Assembly: GCA_948630815.1 (NCBI GenBank)
Contig: CAPIEU010000001.1
Span: forward strand, 81,918 to 145,917
DNA length: 64,000 nt
Reading direction: 5' to 3'
DNA from: an uncultured Clostridia bacterium
Lineage (GTDB): Bacteria; Bacillota; Clostridia; TANB77; CAG-508
Shown: positions 19,608-28,951 of the stretch, piece by piece
Numbering within the stretch: position 1 is the first letter of the stretch
Layout: every line of letters starts with the position of its first letter
Notes under the pieces: model-generated
What the model was told of the DNA's origin: nothing
Databases searched by the model: none
What the model saw: the letters and a program-made list of their open reading frames with translations, nothing else
Position numbers and translations under genes: made by a program

Positions 19608-20270
19608 ATGGCAATCATTATTGATTTAATATTAATAGCAATTTTAGCATTAAGCATCTTTTTTGGGTATAAAAAAGGACTAATAGGAGTAGCATTTAAA
19701 ATAGTATCATTTATAATAGCAATTGTTATAACACTAATACTATATAGACCAGTTTCAAGTTTTATAATAAACAATACAGAGCTTGCAAAAAATATAGAAA
19801 ACACAATAACTGATAAATTATCATCTGCAGAAATTGAAGAAGGAAAAATAAAAGAAGAAAACACAGATTTACCAAATGTAATAGTAAACTATATAAATGA
19901 AGGAATAACAAATGCGGTAGATAGTACTAAAGATGTAGTTGTAGGAACAATAGCAAAAGAATTATCTAAAAGTGTAATAAATCTTATAGTAATAATAGCA
20001 ATATTTATTATAACAAGATTATTGCTACTATTTGCAAAAGCAATATTAGAAGCAGTATCAGAACTTCCAGTTATAAAACAGTTTAATGAAGCGGGAGGAA
20101 TAGTATATGGAATATTAAGAGGAATTATACTAATATATGTAATACTTGCAATTGTAAGCTTAATATTACCAATCATAGATAAAGACATAGTCTTAGGAAT
20201 AATAAATGATACGATTTTGACAAAAATATTATATAATAACAATATAATATTAATGTTTTTCTTTAAATAA
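19608..20270 (+). CDS. CvpA-family membrane protein
   Basis: A 220-residue protein with four hydrophobic segments and the family start MAIIIDLILIAILALSIFFGYKKGLIG. The CvpA family is named for colicin V production in E. coli; in Firmicutes its role is unclear. An insert rich in Glu, Lys and Thr of about 50 residues lies between helices 2 and 3. I place the start at ATG 19608 after CGAGGAGGATAATT rather than at the longer upstream frame. A terminator follows. Confidence 0.85.
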   Translation: MAIIIDLILIAILALSIFFGYKKGLIGVAFKIVSFIIAIVITLILYRPVSSFIINNTELAKNIENTITDKLSSAEIEEGKIKEENTDLPNVIVNYINEGITNAVDSTKDVVVGTIAKELSKSVINLIVIIAIFIITRLLLLFAKAILEAVSELPVIKQFNEAGGIVYGILRGIILIYVILAIVSLILPIIDKDIVLGIINDTILTKILYNNNIILMFFFK

Positions 20271-20305
20271 ATAATATGTAATACTTAAAACTTTATTAAA
20301 ATTCA

Positions 20306-20350
20306 AAAAAACGAGCAATAAATATTGATATTTATTGCTCATTTTGTTAT
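20306..20350 (+). terminator. rho-independent terminator
   Basis: GAGCAATAAATAT, loop TGAT, ATTTATTGCTC, then ATTTTGTT. It ends the DUF5711-cvpA transcript. Confidence 0.8.
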
Positions 20351-20415
20351 ACTAAAAAATATGAAAACATAATATAGATAGCTTAATACATATGATTAAG
20401 AAAGGAAAAATAAAA

Positions 20416-21675
20416 GTGAAAAAGGAACCAGATAATAATATAAAGAAAAATAAACAAATAAATACAAGACCAATAGATACAAAAAAAGTAAGCAAAAAAA
20501 AATCAAATATAAAACAAACAAACAAAATGGAAAAAAATCCAAAAAAGAAAAAGACTAAAGCAAGAAAAATATTTAGACTTATTTTACTACTACTATTAGT
20601 AGCAGTACTAGTATTTGCAGGAATGTTCATATATAGAGTAGTAAGAAACGGAGGAGGACTACAAGGATTTATAGCAGCAGCAGTAGGACACGATGAAAAC
20701 ACATTAAAAGACTTGGATAAAATTAATTTTTTAATAGTAGGAATTAGTGGATGTGAAGAAGACTATAAATTAGCAGATACAATAATGGTATGTTCATATG
20801 ACCCAAAAGCACAAAAAGCATCATTACTATCAATACCAAGAGACACATATGTTGGTAAAAATAAACAAAAAGCATCAGCAAGTTATAAAATAAATGCAGT
20901 ATATAGAAATGGTGAAAACATAGATGGAATGGTAAAATCAATAGAAGAGATAATAGGAATAGAAATAGACAATTATGTAATAATAGATACAGATGCACTT
21001 GTAGAATTAGTTGATGCAATAGGAGGAGTAGAATTTGATGTACCAATCGATATGTTATATGATGATGTAACACAAGATTTACACATAAACTTAAAAAAAG
21101 GATATCAAAAACTAAATGGAGAGCAAGCAGAATGGTTAGTAAGATTTAGGCATAACAATAATGGAACATCATATTCATATGAATATGGAGATAATGATAT
21201 AGGAAGAATGAGAACACAAAGAGAATTTATAACAGCAACACTAAAACAAACAATGAAACCAGAAAATTTATTAAAAATAACACAAATAGCACAAATAGCA
21301 TTTAACAATGTAAAAACAAATATGAAATTCGATTTAATAAAAGACTACTTACCATATGCAGTAAGCTTTAATACAGAAAACTTACAAACAGGAACATTAC
21401 CAGGAACCCCAGAATTATGTAATGGAGTATGGATATACACAGTAAATAAAAAAGAAACTGAAAAAATAGTAAATGAACTATTTAAAGAAAAAGAAATAGA
21501 AGAAAATGTGGAAAACACTGTAAACACAAACACAGTCAATAACACAAACACAACAACTAATACAACTACAAAGAAAGACACAACAACTACTAAAAAAAGT
21601 ACTAACACAACAACCACAAAAAAATCTACTAATACAACCAAAAGCACAACTAGCAAAACAAATACCAAAAAGTAG
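20416..21675 (+). CDS. LytR-CpsA-Psr (LCP) family glycopolymer ligase
   Basis: A 419-residue type II membrane protein. A very basic cytosolic N terminus (over 50 residues, many Lys) precedes one helix (LILLLLLVAVLVFAGMFIY), then the LCP domain with VGISGCEEDYKLADTIMV, LLSIPRDTYV, KINAVYRNG and an RFRHNNNGT-DIGRMRTQREFI segment carrying the conserved Arg residues. It transfers teichoic acid or other glycopolymers to peptidoglycan. The last 55 residues are a Thr/Asn/Lys low-complexity tail. GTG at 20416 has AAAGGA 9 bases ahead, while ATG 20392 has no site. rsfS follows, as in other Firmicutes. Confidence 0.9.
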   Translation: MKKEPDNNIKKNKQINTRPIDTKKVSKKKSNIKQTNKMEKNPKKKKTKARKIFRLILLLLLVAVLVFAGMFIYRVVRNGGGLQGFIAAAVGHDENTLKDLDKINFLIVGISGCEEDYKLADTIMVCSYDPKAQKASLLSIPRDTYVGKNKQKASASYKINAVYRNGENIDGMVKSIEEIIGIEIDNYVIIDTDALVELVDAIGGVEFDVPIDMLYDDVTQDLHINLKKGYQKLNGEQAEWLVRFRHNNNGTSYSYEYGDNDIGRMRTQREFITATLKQTMKPENLLKITQIAQIAFNNVKTNMKFDLIKDYLPYAVSFNTENLQTGTLPGTPELCNGVWIYTVNKKETEKIVNELFKEKEIEENVENTVNTNTVNNTNTTTNTTTKKDTTTTKKSTNTTTTKKSTNTTKSTTSKTNTKK

Positions 21676-21734
21676 GAACAAGCATTGTATATTTGTATAA
21701 GGACAGATTTATTAAATAAGAAAGAAGAAGATAT

Positions 21735-22055
21735 ATGGAAAATCAATTATTAAATAAAATAGTTAAGTTATTAGAAGACAAAAAAGCAATCGACTTAAAA
21801 ACAATAGATGTAAAAGAAACTTCAACACTTGCAGATTACTTTGTAATAGCAAGCGGAACAGTAGAAACACATATAAAAGCATTAGCAGACAATGTGGAAA
21901 CAGAGCTAAAAAAAGAAGAAATATATCCAAATAAAATAGAGGGATATAATACAGAATGGATATTAATGGACTATGGAGACGTAGTAGTTCACATATTCAC
22001 AAGGCAAGAAAGGCAGAATTATAAACTAGAAGAGTTATACGAAAGAAGTAAATAA
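21735..22055 (+). CDS. rsfS: ribosome silencing factor RsfS
   Basis: A 106-residue RsfS/YbeB/Iojap protein. The motif TSTLADYFVIASGTVETHIKALADNVE and the strand segment WILMDYGDVVVHIFTRQERQNYKLEELY are diagnostic. It binds L14 (uL14) on the 50S subunit and blocks subunit joining when nutrients are low. Full length; ATG follows AAGAAGAAGATAT. Downstream of the LCP gene, likely in one transcript, with a terminator about 20 bases after the stop. Confidence 0.95.
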   Translation: MENQLLNKIVKLLEDKKAIDLKTIDVKETSTLADYFVIASGTVETHIKALADNVETELKKEEIYPNKIEGYNTEWILMDYGDVVVHIFTRQERQNYKLEELYERSK

Positions 22056-22065
22056 CTAAAAAAAT

Positions 22066-22106
22066 AAGAAGGGAAGTAGATACAAAATCTATTCCCTTTT
22101 CCTTTT
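22066..22106. terminator. probable terminator between rsfS and the convergent orphan gene
   Basis: AAGGGAAGTAGAT and ATCTATTCCCTT form a stem with one bulge around ACAAA, followed by TTCCTTTTTT. Confidence 0.7.
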
Positions 22107-22439
22107 TTAAGACTCAAAAATTATCGTAAACGGTGTATTACCTATTTTTTGATAAGTGTAAAAAACACTATAAACAGTAGCAGTAATATCAAACCATTCT
22201 CTATTGGTATCGATATCAGCTGTTTCCAACGCAAAATGTTTACCATTTGCATTTTTGAAACAATATATAATACTACTGTCACCTTTGCAAGGAATTTTAG
22301 ATAAGCAAGAAGACGCCAGCTTAGACATTACATCTTTATGAATAGATATTGATTCATGTCTACCGAGTTTTTGTATCTCTGCCCATACACTTTCAGCTAC
22401 GTTTGAGTCTCGTGGTACTTTAATAGTGTTAAAATCCAT
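22107..22439 (-). CDS. orphan hypothetical protein
   Basis: A 110-residue soluble protein with no family I recognise, preceded by a perfect AAGGAGGATTACTGT ribosome site. Its codon use is more balanced than that of its neighbours (GCC, GAG, TCG, GGC, CTC present), which suggests recent transfer. In layout it resembles the orphan at 63527-63850: a strong ribosome site, about 110 residues, standing alone on the opposite strand between housekeeping genes. Sequence similarity between the two is not obvious by eye. Confidence 0.65.
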   Translation of the reverse strand: MDFNTIKVPRDSNVAESVWAEIQKLGRHESISIHKDVMSKLASSCLSKIPCKGDSSIIYCFKNANGKHFALETADIDTNREWFDITATVYSVFYTYQKIGNTPFTIIFES

Positions 22440-22527
22440 ACAGTAATCCTCCTTATGTACCTATTAATAAAGTTTTTAGTTATAAAACTTTATTAATTAT
22501 ATATCATATTACGTAAAATAGCAAATC

Positions 22528-23846
22528 CTAGTATTTAAACCTATAAGGAGAAACAGAATTATTACTATTCTTGCTAGATTTTTTCTTTTTCTTTTTACGT
22601 TTTTTACTAGAATTCATCAAATTCAGAATATATTTCAAAATTAAAATAGCAAAAACAACTAAAACAATTTTAAGAATAATAGAAAAAATAGAATTTGCTT
22701 CAATATCTTGACCCGCAATCAAATTTGTAGTATAGTTAATACCGTAAAATATCATAAGAAATTGTACCAACAACACTACCCCTTGTAATAGGTGCTTTTA
22801 TAGGACTATTTAAGTTAACAGTAGGTACAAAATTTATATCATAATCACTTTTATTTACAAGAGCTTTAATATCATTTTCAACAATAATATTTAAATCCCC
22901 TGATTTACTATCAGCATTCCTAGGAGTTACCACCTTATAAACACTACCCTTTGAATATAAAGTTTTATAAGAATAATTATTAAAACCATAATTAAACAAA
23001 TTTATACAGTCACTAAATCTATTAGTAGAATTATTATCACTTTCAGCTCCCAAAATAACAGTAATAAGTTCTAAATCATCCTTTTTAGCACTCGCAACAA
23101 GACAATTCTTAGCAGGATCAGTATAACCAGTTTTTATTCCAGTAGAATACTTATAATAATAGTCACTTTTTTCATTAATAAGTCTATTAGTAGTAAGAAA
23201 AACTCTATCAGGTTTATCATATTTATTAGTTATAGGTAAAGTATATCTAGTAGTAGAAACAATATTTCTAAAAGTTTCATTTTTCATTGCATATCTTGCT
23301 ATAAGAGCGAGATCATAAGCACAAGAATAATGATTTTCATTGTGAACTCCATTAGGATTAACAAAATGAGTATTAGTACAACCAATTTCAATTGCCTTAG
23401 TATTCATCATACTTGCAAAACTTTCAACACTCCCCCCAATATCTTCAGAAATAACATTAGCAGCATCATTAGCAGAAGGGATAAGCAAAACTTTCAAAAG
23501 CTGTTCCATAGTAAGTTCTTCATCAATTTGTAAATTAGCATTAGTATAGCCGTGCAGGCACAGTAAAAATAGCATCATAACTAACCTTAGCAACATGAGA
23601 AAGCTCTCTATTTTCAAGGGCAATAATAGCAGTCATAATTTTAGTAGTACTTGCAGGGTATATTTTTTCATAAGCATTTTTTTCATAAAGAATTTTACCA
23701 GTATTTGCATCCATTAAAAGAGCAACAGGAGCATTAACTTTGGCAGAATTATTTTCAGTAGTTGCAAAACAAAAAGAAGTAGAAAACAAAAGGAAAATAA
23801 CAATAAAAATACTTAATATATGTAAAAATGATTTTTTAAATTTCAT
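22528..23846 (-). CDS. dacF: D-alanyl-D-alanine carboxypeptidase (DacF-like), with two CGG +1 frameshifts
   Basis: A signal peptide (residues 1-29) leads into an S11 penicillin-binding domain with S-x-x-K (PASTTKIM, Ser66). At 23552 the frame meets CGG after ...DAIFTVPA; omitting the C gives GYTNANLQIDEELTMEQLL and then SANDAAN (S-x-N) and GIKTGYTD (K-T-G). At 22744 a second CGG follows SYDIL; omitting the C gives GINYTTNLIAG, a membrane helix and a Lys/Arg-rich tail. The corrected product has about 438 residues with all three active-site motifs, the PBP5 C-terminal domain and the anchor. It trims peptidoglycan stem peptides outside the membrane, in the DacF case in the spore cortex. Without both shifts the active site would be split between two ORFs. 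Confidence 0.9.
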
Positions 23847-23942
23847 AATTAACCTCTTAAAAATAAAATGATATAGATATATTATATTAAAATTTTTAAA
23901 ATATCAATACAAATAATAAAAACTTAATAAAAATAAGTTATA

Positions 23943-24101
23943 GTTCAGTATATATAGTTTGCAATCTGCTTCTACGAAAGTAATATATTTATTTTGAAAA
24001 GCTTCGACACTCGCCAACGCCTCTGGAGATTCCGCGTACTACACTTGGCAAAATAAATATATTACTACACTCACGCTAATTATAATAATATTATACTGAA
24101 C
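23943..24101. mobile_element. MITE-like element, family of three
   Basis: Ends GTTCAGTATA and TATACTGAAC are perfect inverted repeats, 159 bases apart. The interior (GTTTGCAATCTGCT, GAAAGTAATATATTTATTTT, CGACACTCGCCAACGCCTCT, CACGCTAAT) matches the copies at 18074 and, inverted, 50371. No ORF. It separates divergent dacF and comEA. Confidence 0.75.
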
Positions 24102-24128
24102 AGTAATAAAGAAAAGGAGAGAAAAATA

Positions 24129-24818
24129 ATGATAAATTTAAGTAAAAAACAATTAGCAATAATAGTAGGAATAGGAGCAATAATAGTATTTGTAATAGTA
24201 TATTACATTTATAAAATAAGTATACCAGAAGAAAATTATGAACAATTAGACATAATAGGGGGGGATGCCCTCGTCAACTCGGAAAACAAAAAAGAAGAAA
24301 ACAAACAAAATGTAGAAAATCAACAAGAAGAAATAAATCAAATAGTAATACATATAGCAGGAGAAGTAAAAAATCCAGGAATAGTAAAAATAAAAGAAGG
24401 AGCAAGAATAGCAGATGTAATAGAAAAAGCAGGAGGATTAACCCAAAAAGCAAATATAACAAACATAAATTTAGCATATGTAATAGAAGATGGACAAAAA
24501 ATAACGATACCCTCAAAAGAAAATGTAGGAGAAAAAGAAAATCAAAATGAAAACATATCAACTGAAAGTGGACAAGGAATAATAGAAGAAGAGCCAAAAA
24601 CAAATTTAACAAGTGGCAAAAATACCATAGTAAATATAAATAAAGCAAGCAAAGAAGAACTACAAAATTTACAAGGAATTGGAGAATCAACTGCACAAAA
24701 AATAATAGATTATAGAAAAGAAAATGGAGAATTTAAGCAAATAGAAGATATAAAAAATGTACCAGGAATAGGAGATGCAAAATTTGAAGCAATAAAAGGA
24801 AGTATAAAAGTAAAATGA
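24129..24818 (+). CDS. comEA: ComEA-like DNA-binding protein
   Basis: A 229-residue protein with an N-terminal helix (residues 9-29), an acidic/Gln-rich linker, an SLBB domain (VIHIAGEVKNPGIVKIKEGAR...) near 75-130 and a C-terminal helix-hairpin-helix pair (INKASKEELQNLQGIGESTA, FKQIEDIKNVPGIGDAKFE). ComEA binds incoming double-stranded DNA at the outer face of the membrane during natural transformation. The comEC channel gene is not next to it. ATG follows AAAGGAGAGAAAAATA. TGA is the stop, so UGA is a normal stop in this genome. Confidence 0.92.
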   Translation: MINLSKKQLAIIVGIGAIIVFVIVYYIYKISIPEENYEQLDIIGGDALVNSENKKEENKQNVENQQEEINQIVIHIAGEVKNPGIVKIKEGARIADVIEKAGGLTQKANITNINLAYVIEDGQKITIPSKENVGEKENQNENISTESGQGIIEEEPKTNLTSGKNTIVNINKASKEELQNLQGIGESTAQKIIDYRKENGEFKQIEDIKNVPGIGDAKFEAIKGSIKVK

Positions 24819-24882
24819 AATTATTATATCCATTAGGGTATACATTAAGAGTAGTTCCTTTAGAAGAAGTGAAATAAAAATA

Positions 24883-24918
24883 ATAAAAATGGCAACTTTA
24901 TTAGTTACCATTTTTTAT
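24883..24918. terminator. bidirectional terminator
   Basis: AAAAATGGCAACT and AGTTACCATTTTTT form a stem with one mismatch around TTATT. It lies between convergent comEA and the restriction gene. Confidence 0.75.
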
Positions 24919-26006
24919 TATTCTTCAACCTCTCCTAACAATTCCAAATTCATTTCCATTCTATAATATAAATCAATATCTTTTATAATAAAATTAATAT
25001 CATCTAAAGATAATTCGTTTAAAAATATTTTTAATTCATTAATTGTTATAATTTCTTCAATTGAATTCTTATAATTATTAATTATAGTTTCCATTCCACC
25101 AGATTTTAATAATATATATTGATTCAATTCTTTTTCAATAGTTTCTCTTTTTTTATTTGTTTTTACAACAAAAGTAATTGGAAAATGTAAAACTTTATCC
25201 ATATCTAATAGGTATTTATCATAGTTATCAACTTCAGTTACTTGAAAAAATCTTCCTAATGGTTTCATTACAAAGTCAATGCCACCATCATTAGCATTAG
25301 TTCTACCTGTTTTATATAATTTTAAATATTCTGTTTGTATAGTATCTATACTTTTTCCAATATAAATTTTTTCATTTTTATAATATGATTTTAAAACAGC
25401 AAATGAAATTATCTCGAAAATTCTTGCTTCAGAATCTTCATCTAATAAATTAATAATTTTAATTCTCTTTTTAGTTACATCATGTTCTTTCATTAGATCT
25501 TCTAAATCTTTAATTAATTTCATATCTTTTTCATATAATAACTCTATATATTTTCTTATTATTTTTAAAATACTAAAAGATATATCTATACCATTTACAT
25601 AAATATAATCTATGTGCATTAAATATTTGCTCCCATTTATGATAAGTAGCATTTTTTCGGGTTCTTTTGCTACTTTATTCGCAAATTCTGTGTTTAATCT
25701 ATTATTTAGAGCATGATTTTGAATTTTTTCACCACCATATTGTTTTTTACAAAAATTCCATAAATCAGTATATTCAAATCCATCAAATTTTTTATATGCT
25801 TTTGCATTATTATAGAAGTTCTTACTATAAAAATATAAAAAAGCATATATTGCATAAATATTTCCTAGATTTTTTCTTGATTTTGAATTACCAGTTATTG
25901 CATTTGTTTTCTTATCGATATATTGTAATAATTCGGAATTATGAAAAATATTTTCATAATTTTCTTTAAAATCATTTTTTAATATATCTTTTATAAAATC
26001 TCTCAT
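24918..26006 (-). CDS. putative type II restriction endonuclease
   Basis: A 362-residue protein overlapping the methylase by 4 bases. I do not recognise its fold by motif, but a conserved-looking D-G-G-I-D-F-V-M (near residue 240) with downstream Q-V-T-E-V-D could hold PD-(D/E)xK-type acidic residues. Genetic linkage to an orphan-free methylase is the main evidence. If the YhdJ-like partner keeps its specificity, the expected recognition sequence is ATGCAT (as for NsiI and EcoT22I). No frameshift or CGG site. Confidence 0.65.
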   Translation of the reverse strand: MRDFIKDILKNDFKENYENIFHNSELLQYIDKKTNAITGNSKSRKNLGNIYAIYAFLYFYSKNFYNNAKAYKKFDGFEYTDLWNFCKKQYGGEKIQNHALNNRLNTEFANKVAKEPEKMLLIINGSKYLMHIDYIYVNGIDISFSILKIIRKYIELLYEKDMKLIKDLEDLMKEHDVTKKRIKIINLLDEDSEARIFEIISFAVLKSYYKNEKIYIGKSIDTIQTEYLKLYKTGRTNANDGGIDFVMKPLGRFFQVTEVDNYDKYLLDMDKVLHFPITFVVKTNKKRETIEKELNQYILLKSGGMETIINNYKNSIEEIITINELKIFLNELSLDDINFIIKDIDLYYRMEMNLELLGEVEE

Positions 26007-26899
26007 ATATTAACAACATCTCCTAGTTTATGGTCTTTTTTACTTTTGTTTTTTGTCTTTTTTAATTTTTCTTTTTTTAAAAATTCACCATTGTACTCAT
26101 TTGTTATATTAGTCCTTCTCAACCCTATCTTATAGTAGTCTTTATTTAAATCAATTCCTATGGCATTTCTGTTATTTTTTACAGCTACGCAAGATGTTGT
26201 AAAACTTCCACTAAATGGATCTAAAACAATATCTCCTAAATTAGTGGATGCTAATATAATTCGTTCAAGTAATTCTTCTGGTTTTTGAGTAGGATGATTT
26301 TCATATTCATCCATTAAAAATCTTACTCTATTAAAATTCCATACATTACCAGGTACTTTTTTTGTGTTATATGGCTGTGGAGGCGATTTTCTATAATCAA
26401 TTAGCTTTCTTTTAGCACCTGTTTTTGCTTCTACTAATATATCATTGTAATTAAAAGTATATTGACTATTAGGTGATTTTGTCGTCATTAAGATAGGTTC
26501 ATATAATGAACCGAAATTTTTTTTAGATTGTACACCTGAACTATCATAAGACCATATTATACGTGATACGACATTATATTTTTCAGAAACATATACATCT
26601 AAATATGGCATATGTTGAGTTGCAGTCATAAAATAGAAAGTACCATCCTCTTTTAAAACTCTATAACATTCATCCAGCCATTTTTTACACCATTCTATAT
26701 ATGCTGTTTTTGATTCCCAAGTATCTTTGTTATTTCCAAAATCTTTTCCTATGTTATATGGTGGATCTGCAAATATTAAATCGATGCTATTACTTTTTAT
26801 TTTTTTCAAGACATATATTGAATCACCTAAAATTGCCAATGAATTATCATTATTTTTATATTCTAAAGATTTTAAATCAATTATATTATTAAAATTCAT
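26003..26899 (-). CDS. DNA adenine methyltransferase, YhdJ-like
   Basis: A 298-residue beta-class N6-adenine methyltransferase. The catalytic FADPPYNIGKDF motif is near residue 45, and the SAM-binding DPFSGSFTTS comes near residue 240. Segments RIIWSYDSSGVQSKK, LVEAKTGAKRKLIDYRK, PPQPYN, KVPGNVWNF and MDEYENHPTQKPE are very close to E. coli YhdJ, which methylates ATGCAT. In a pair with the adjacent endonuclease it would protect host DNA. The preferred start is ATG 26899; GTG 26908 is possible. The pair probably came by transfer but has no CGG site. Confidence 0.88.
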   Translation of the reverse strand: MNFNNIIDLKSLEYKNNDNSLAILGDSIYVLKKIKSNSIDLIFADPPYNIGKDFGNNKDTWESKTAYIEWCKKWLDECYRVLKEDGTFYFMTATQHMPYLDVYVSEKYNVVSRIIWSYDSSGVQSKKNFGSLYEPILMTTKSPNSQYTFNYNDILVEAKTGAKRKLIDYRKSPPQPYNTKKVPGNVWNFNRVRFLMDEYENHPTQKPEELLERIILASTNLGDIVLDPFSGSFTTSCVAVKNNRNAIGIDLNKDYYKIGLRRTNITNEYNGEFLKKEKLKKTKNKSKKDHKLGDVVNI

Positions 26900-27279
26900 A
26901 TTTATCACATCCGTTTTTATTGGTTTATTTATATCATAGAATTAGTATTTTTCAATAATTGAAAAATTAGTCATATATTATCAAATTTAGAACATTGTAT
27001 CAAACGATTGTTTATCATGCAATAGATTTTATAAAATTAATTTTTAAATGATGTTTATTGACATTCATTTTTCTTGATTATATCAAATTAAGTTAAAAAA
27101 ATAAATATTATAAGATTATTATTTTTAAACTAAAGTTGAATGGTAATGTATTTACTACTATACTACTAAAAAAATTAATAGTGAATAGTTAGAAATGTGC
27201 TCAACGCACTTTGCTAAAACTATTCACTATTAATTCTTCATTTTTAATTATTCACTGCAATACGCTAGTATCGCACATT
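26900..27279. other. intergenic region with an 18-bp inverted repeat
   Basis: AT-rich 380-base gap. Arms 27173-27190 and 27218-27235 (AATTAATAGTGAATAGTT and its perfect complement) enclose a loop holding GTGCTCAACGCAC, itself a small palindrome. The hairpin may end the leftward tRNA-fMet transcript. Nothing else recognised. Confidence 0.6.
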
Positions 27280-27355
<76 letters not shown>

Positions 27356-27510
27356 ATGTACTTTCATAGTATAATATGTTTTTTGCAAGATGTCAACACT
27401 TTGTGAAAAAAACTTAAAAATTTGTATAAAAACTTGTATAATTTTAAATAAAGAGATAATATATAGTATATGTAATAATCAACAAAAATATTACAAATGG
27501 AGGAGAAAGT

Positions 27511-28218
27511 ATGGAATTTTATGCAAATGAAGGAAAAAATGTAGAGATTAAAGTAAATGGAAAGACATATTTAAGACATGCAATAAAAACAAAATTTATA
27601 AAACAAGGAGAATCATACATAGATGTATTTAGAGAATATGTTTTACCAATATATCAAGAAGGAGATATAATTTCAAGTAGTGAAAAAATAATAGCATTAT
27701 GCCAAAATAGAATAGTAAAAAGAGAAGACATAAAAATAGGATTTTGGGCAAAACTACTATCAAAATTTGCATCGCACCCATCAACAGGAGTAGGAGTTGG
27801 AGAAACAATAAAAATGCAATATGCAATAAATACAGTAGGATTATTTAGAGTACTTTTTGCAAGTATTGCAAGTGCAGTAACAAAACTATTTGGTAAAAAG
27901 GGAGTATTTTATGAAATAGTAGGACAAGATGTATCAGGGCTTGATGGATTTTATGACCATGTATGGAAAGAATATGGAGACATAGGAATTAGACTACCAG
28001 AAAATCCAGAAGACGTATGTAATGAAATAAAAGAAACCTTAGGGATTTCATGCATGATAGTTGATGCAAATGACTTAGGACAAGAAGTGTTAGGGCATTC
28101 TAGTGATATAGAATTATCAAATGAAGAATTAAAAGGATTAATAAAAGACAACCCATCAGGACAAGGAAAAGAATTAACACCATTAATATTGATTAGAAAA
28201 AAAGAGGAAATTGATTAG
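27511..28218 (+). CDS. F420-0:gamma-glutamyl ligase-family (CofE-like) protein
   Basis: This 235-residue protein has the CofE-family layout: PIYQEGDIISSSEKIIALCQNR, a central SHPSTGVGVG-like loop and the metal/GTP-site region IVDANDLGQEVLGHSS. In methanogens and actinobacteria CofE adds glutamate to coenzyme F420. Clostridial paralogues occur without an F420 pathway, and none is visible here, so the true substrate is unknown. ATG follows TGGAGGAGAAAGT. Monocistronic with a clear terminator. Confidence 0.75.
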   Translation: MEFYANEGKNVEIKVNGKTYLRHAIKTKFIKQGESYIDVFREYVLPIYQEGDIISSSEKIIALCQNRIVKREDIKIGFWAKLLSKFASHPSTGVGVGETIKMQYAINTVGLFRVLFASIASAVTKLFGKKGVFYEIVGQDVSGLDGFYDHVWKEYGDIGIRLPENPEDVCNEIKETLGISCMIVDANDLGQEVLGHSSDIELSNEELKGLIKDNPSGQGKELTPLILIRKKEEID

Positions 28219-28232
28219 TATAATAAAATATA

Positions 28233-28259
28233 GGGCAGACGATAGAGTCTGCCATTTTT
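28233..28259 (+). terminator. rho-independent terminator
   Basis: GGCAGAC, loop GATAGA, GTCTGCC, then ATTTTTC. Ends the CofE-like gene. Confidence 0.85.
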
Positions 28260-28294
28260 CCATAATAGGAAAGTACACTATTTTAAGTTAAATG

Positions 28295-28325
28295 TAGGGG
28301 GCGAGCATTGCTTGTCCGCGAAGCA
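28295..28325. repeat. GC-rich REP-like palindrome
   Basis: TGTAGGGGGCGAGCATTGCTTGTCCGC, a copy of the GTAGGGGCG-AGCATTGCTCGTCCGC palindrome seen again at 32851, 44911 and 51444. Confidence 0.7.
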
Positions 28326-28359
28326 AAGTTTCTTTGAATATATAGCAAAACAGTTAAAG

Positions 28360-28404
28360 AAAAACACCCAGTTAAAGTGGAATAAATCCACATTTGCTAG
28401 GTGT
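28360..28404 (-). terminator. terminator of the ibr-like operon
   Basis: On the minus strand ACACCTAG pairs with CTGGGTGT and an inner GTGGA pairs with TCCAC, followed by TTTTTC. It lies 22 bases past the ParB-like stop. Confidence 0.65.
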
Positions 28405-28425
28405 ATAGCTTGTATAAAAAGTGTT

Positions 28426-28951
28426 TTAAGTAGTTTTTTTTAGATTATCTTCAAATTCTTCCCAAGATTTACTAAAAACATGATTTGCAAAAGCTTCTTT
28501 TAGTCCGGCTAACTTGTTTAAGCCTTATAATTTCATCTAATTCCATACCTAAATGTTTAGAAATTTCAGTCTCAGTCCATCCATTATTACTTAAATCAAC
28601 AACAATTTTAGACATATCAGCGATTTGATGAGTACCCCTTGCTCTGTTATGCCTTATAGTACTTGCCATTCTATTACTTAAATCCTTATTAATAGTAACA
28701 ACAGGAATTTCATTTAAATGAAAATATTCTTTTGCACATCTATATCTGTGAAAACCATCAACAACAATATAAGTATCATTATTTTTGTCATAATAAGTAA
28801 CAATAGGTTGAGTGTAACCATCCTCTTCAATAGAATGTTTTAAAAGTTTCATTTCAGGAGGTGCTACCTTATTTGGATTATAATCATTGGCAATTACTTT
28901 GTTAATATCTATCATTTTAACATTTAAAACAGGAAATTCAATATTAGTCAT
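28426..28951 (-). CDS. ParB-like nuclease-fold protein (IbrB-like), with CGG +1 frameshift
   Basis: A 174-residue ParB N-terminal-domain protein: VNVKMIDINKVIANDYNPNK-type start, ELLKHSIEEDGYTQPIVTYY, VDGFHRYRCAKEY and RARGTHQIADMSKIV, followed by a helix-turn-helix region. At 28507 the frame meets CGG after RLKQVS. Omitting the C gives GLKEAFANHVFSKSWEEFED and a TAA at 28426, the C-terminal end expected of IbrB-type proteins; unshifted, it ends in a short junk tail. By family ParB-like IbrB works with the PAPS-reductase-like IbrA encoded upstream. Its ATG overlaps the stop of the middle gene. Confidence 0.85.

Noticed and set aside
20744..21746. Leu/Val-rich minus-strand frames opposite the LCP gene
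   Set aside because: Shadows of an AT-rich, Asn/Thr/Lys-rich gene; no ribosome sites and low complexity. The same holds for similar frames opposite rpoB, rpoC and comEA.
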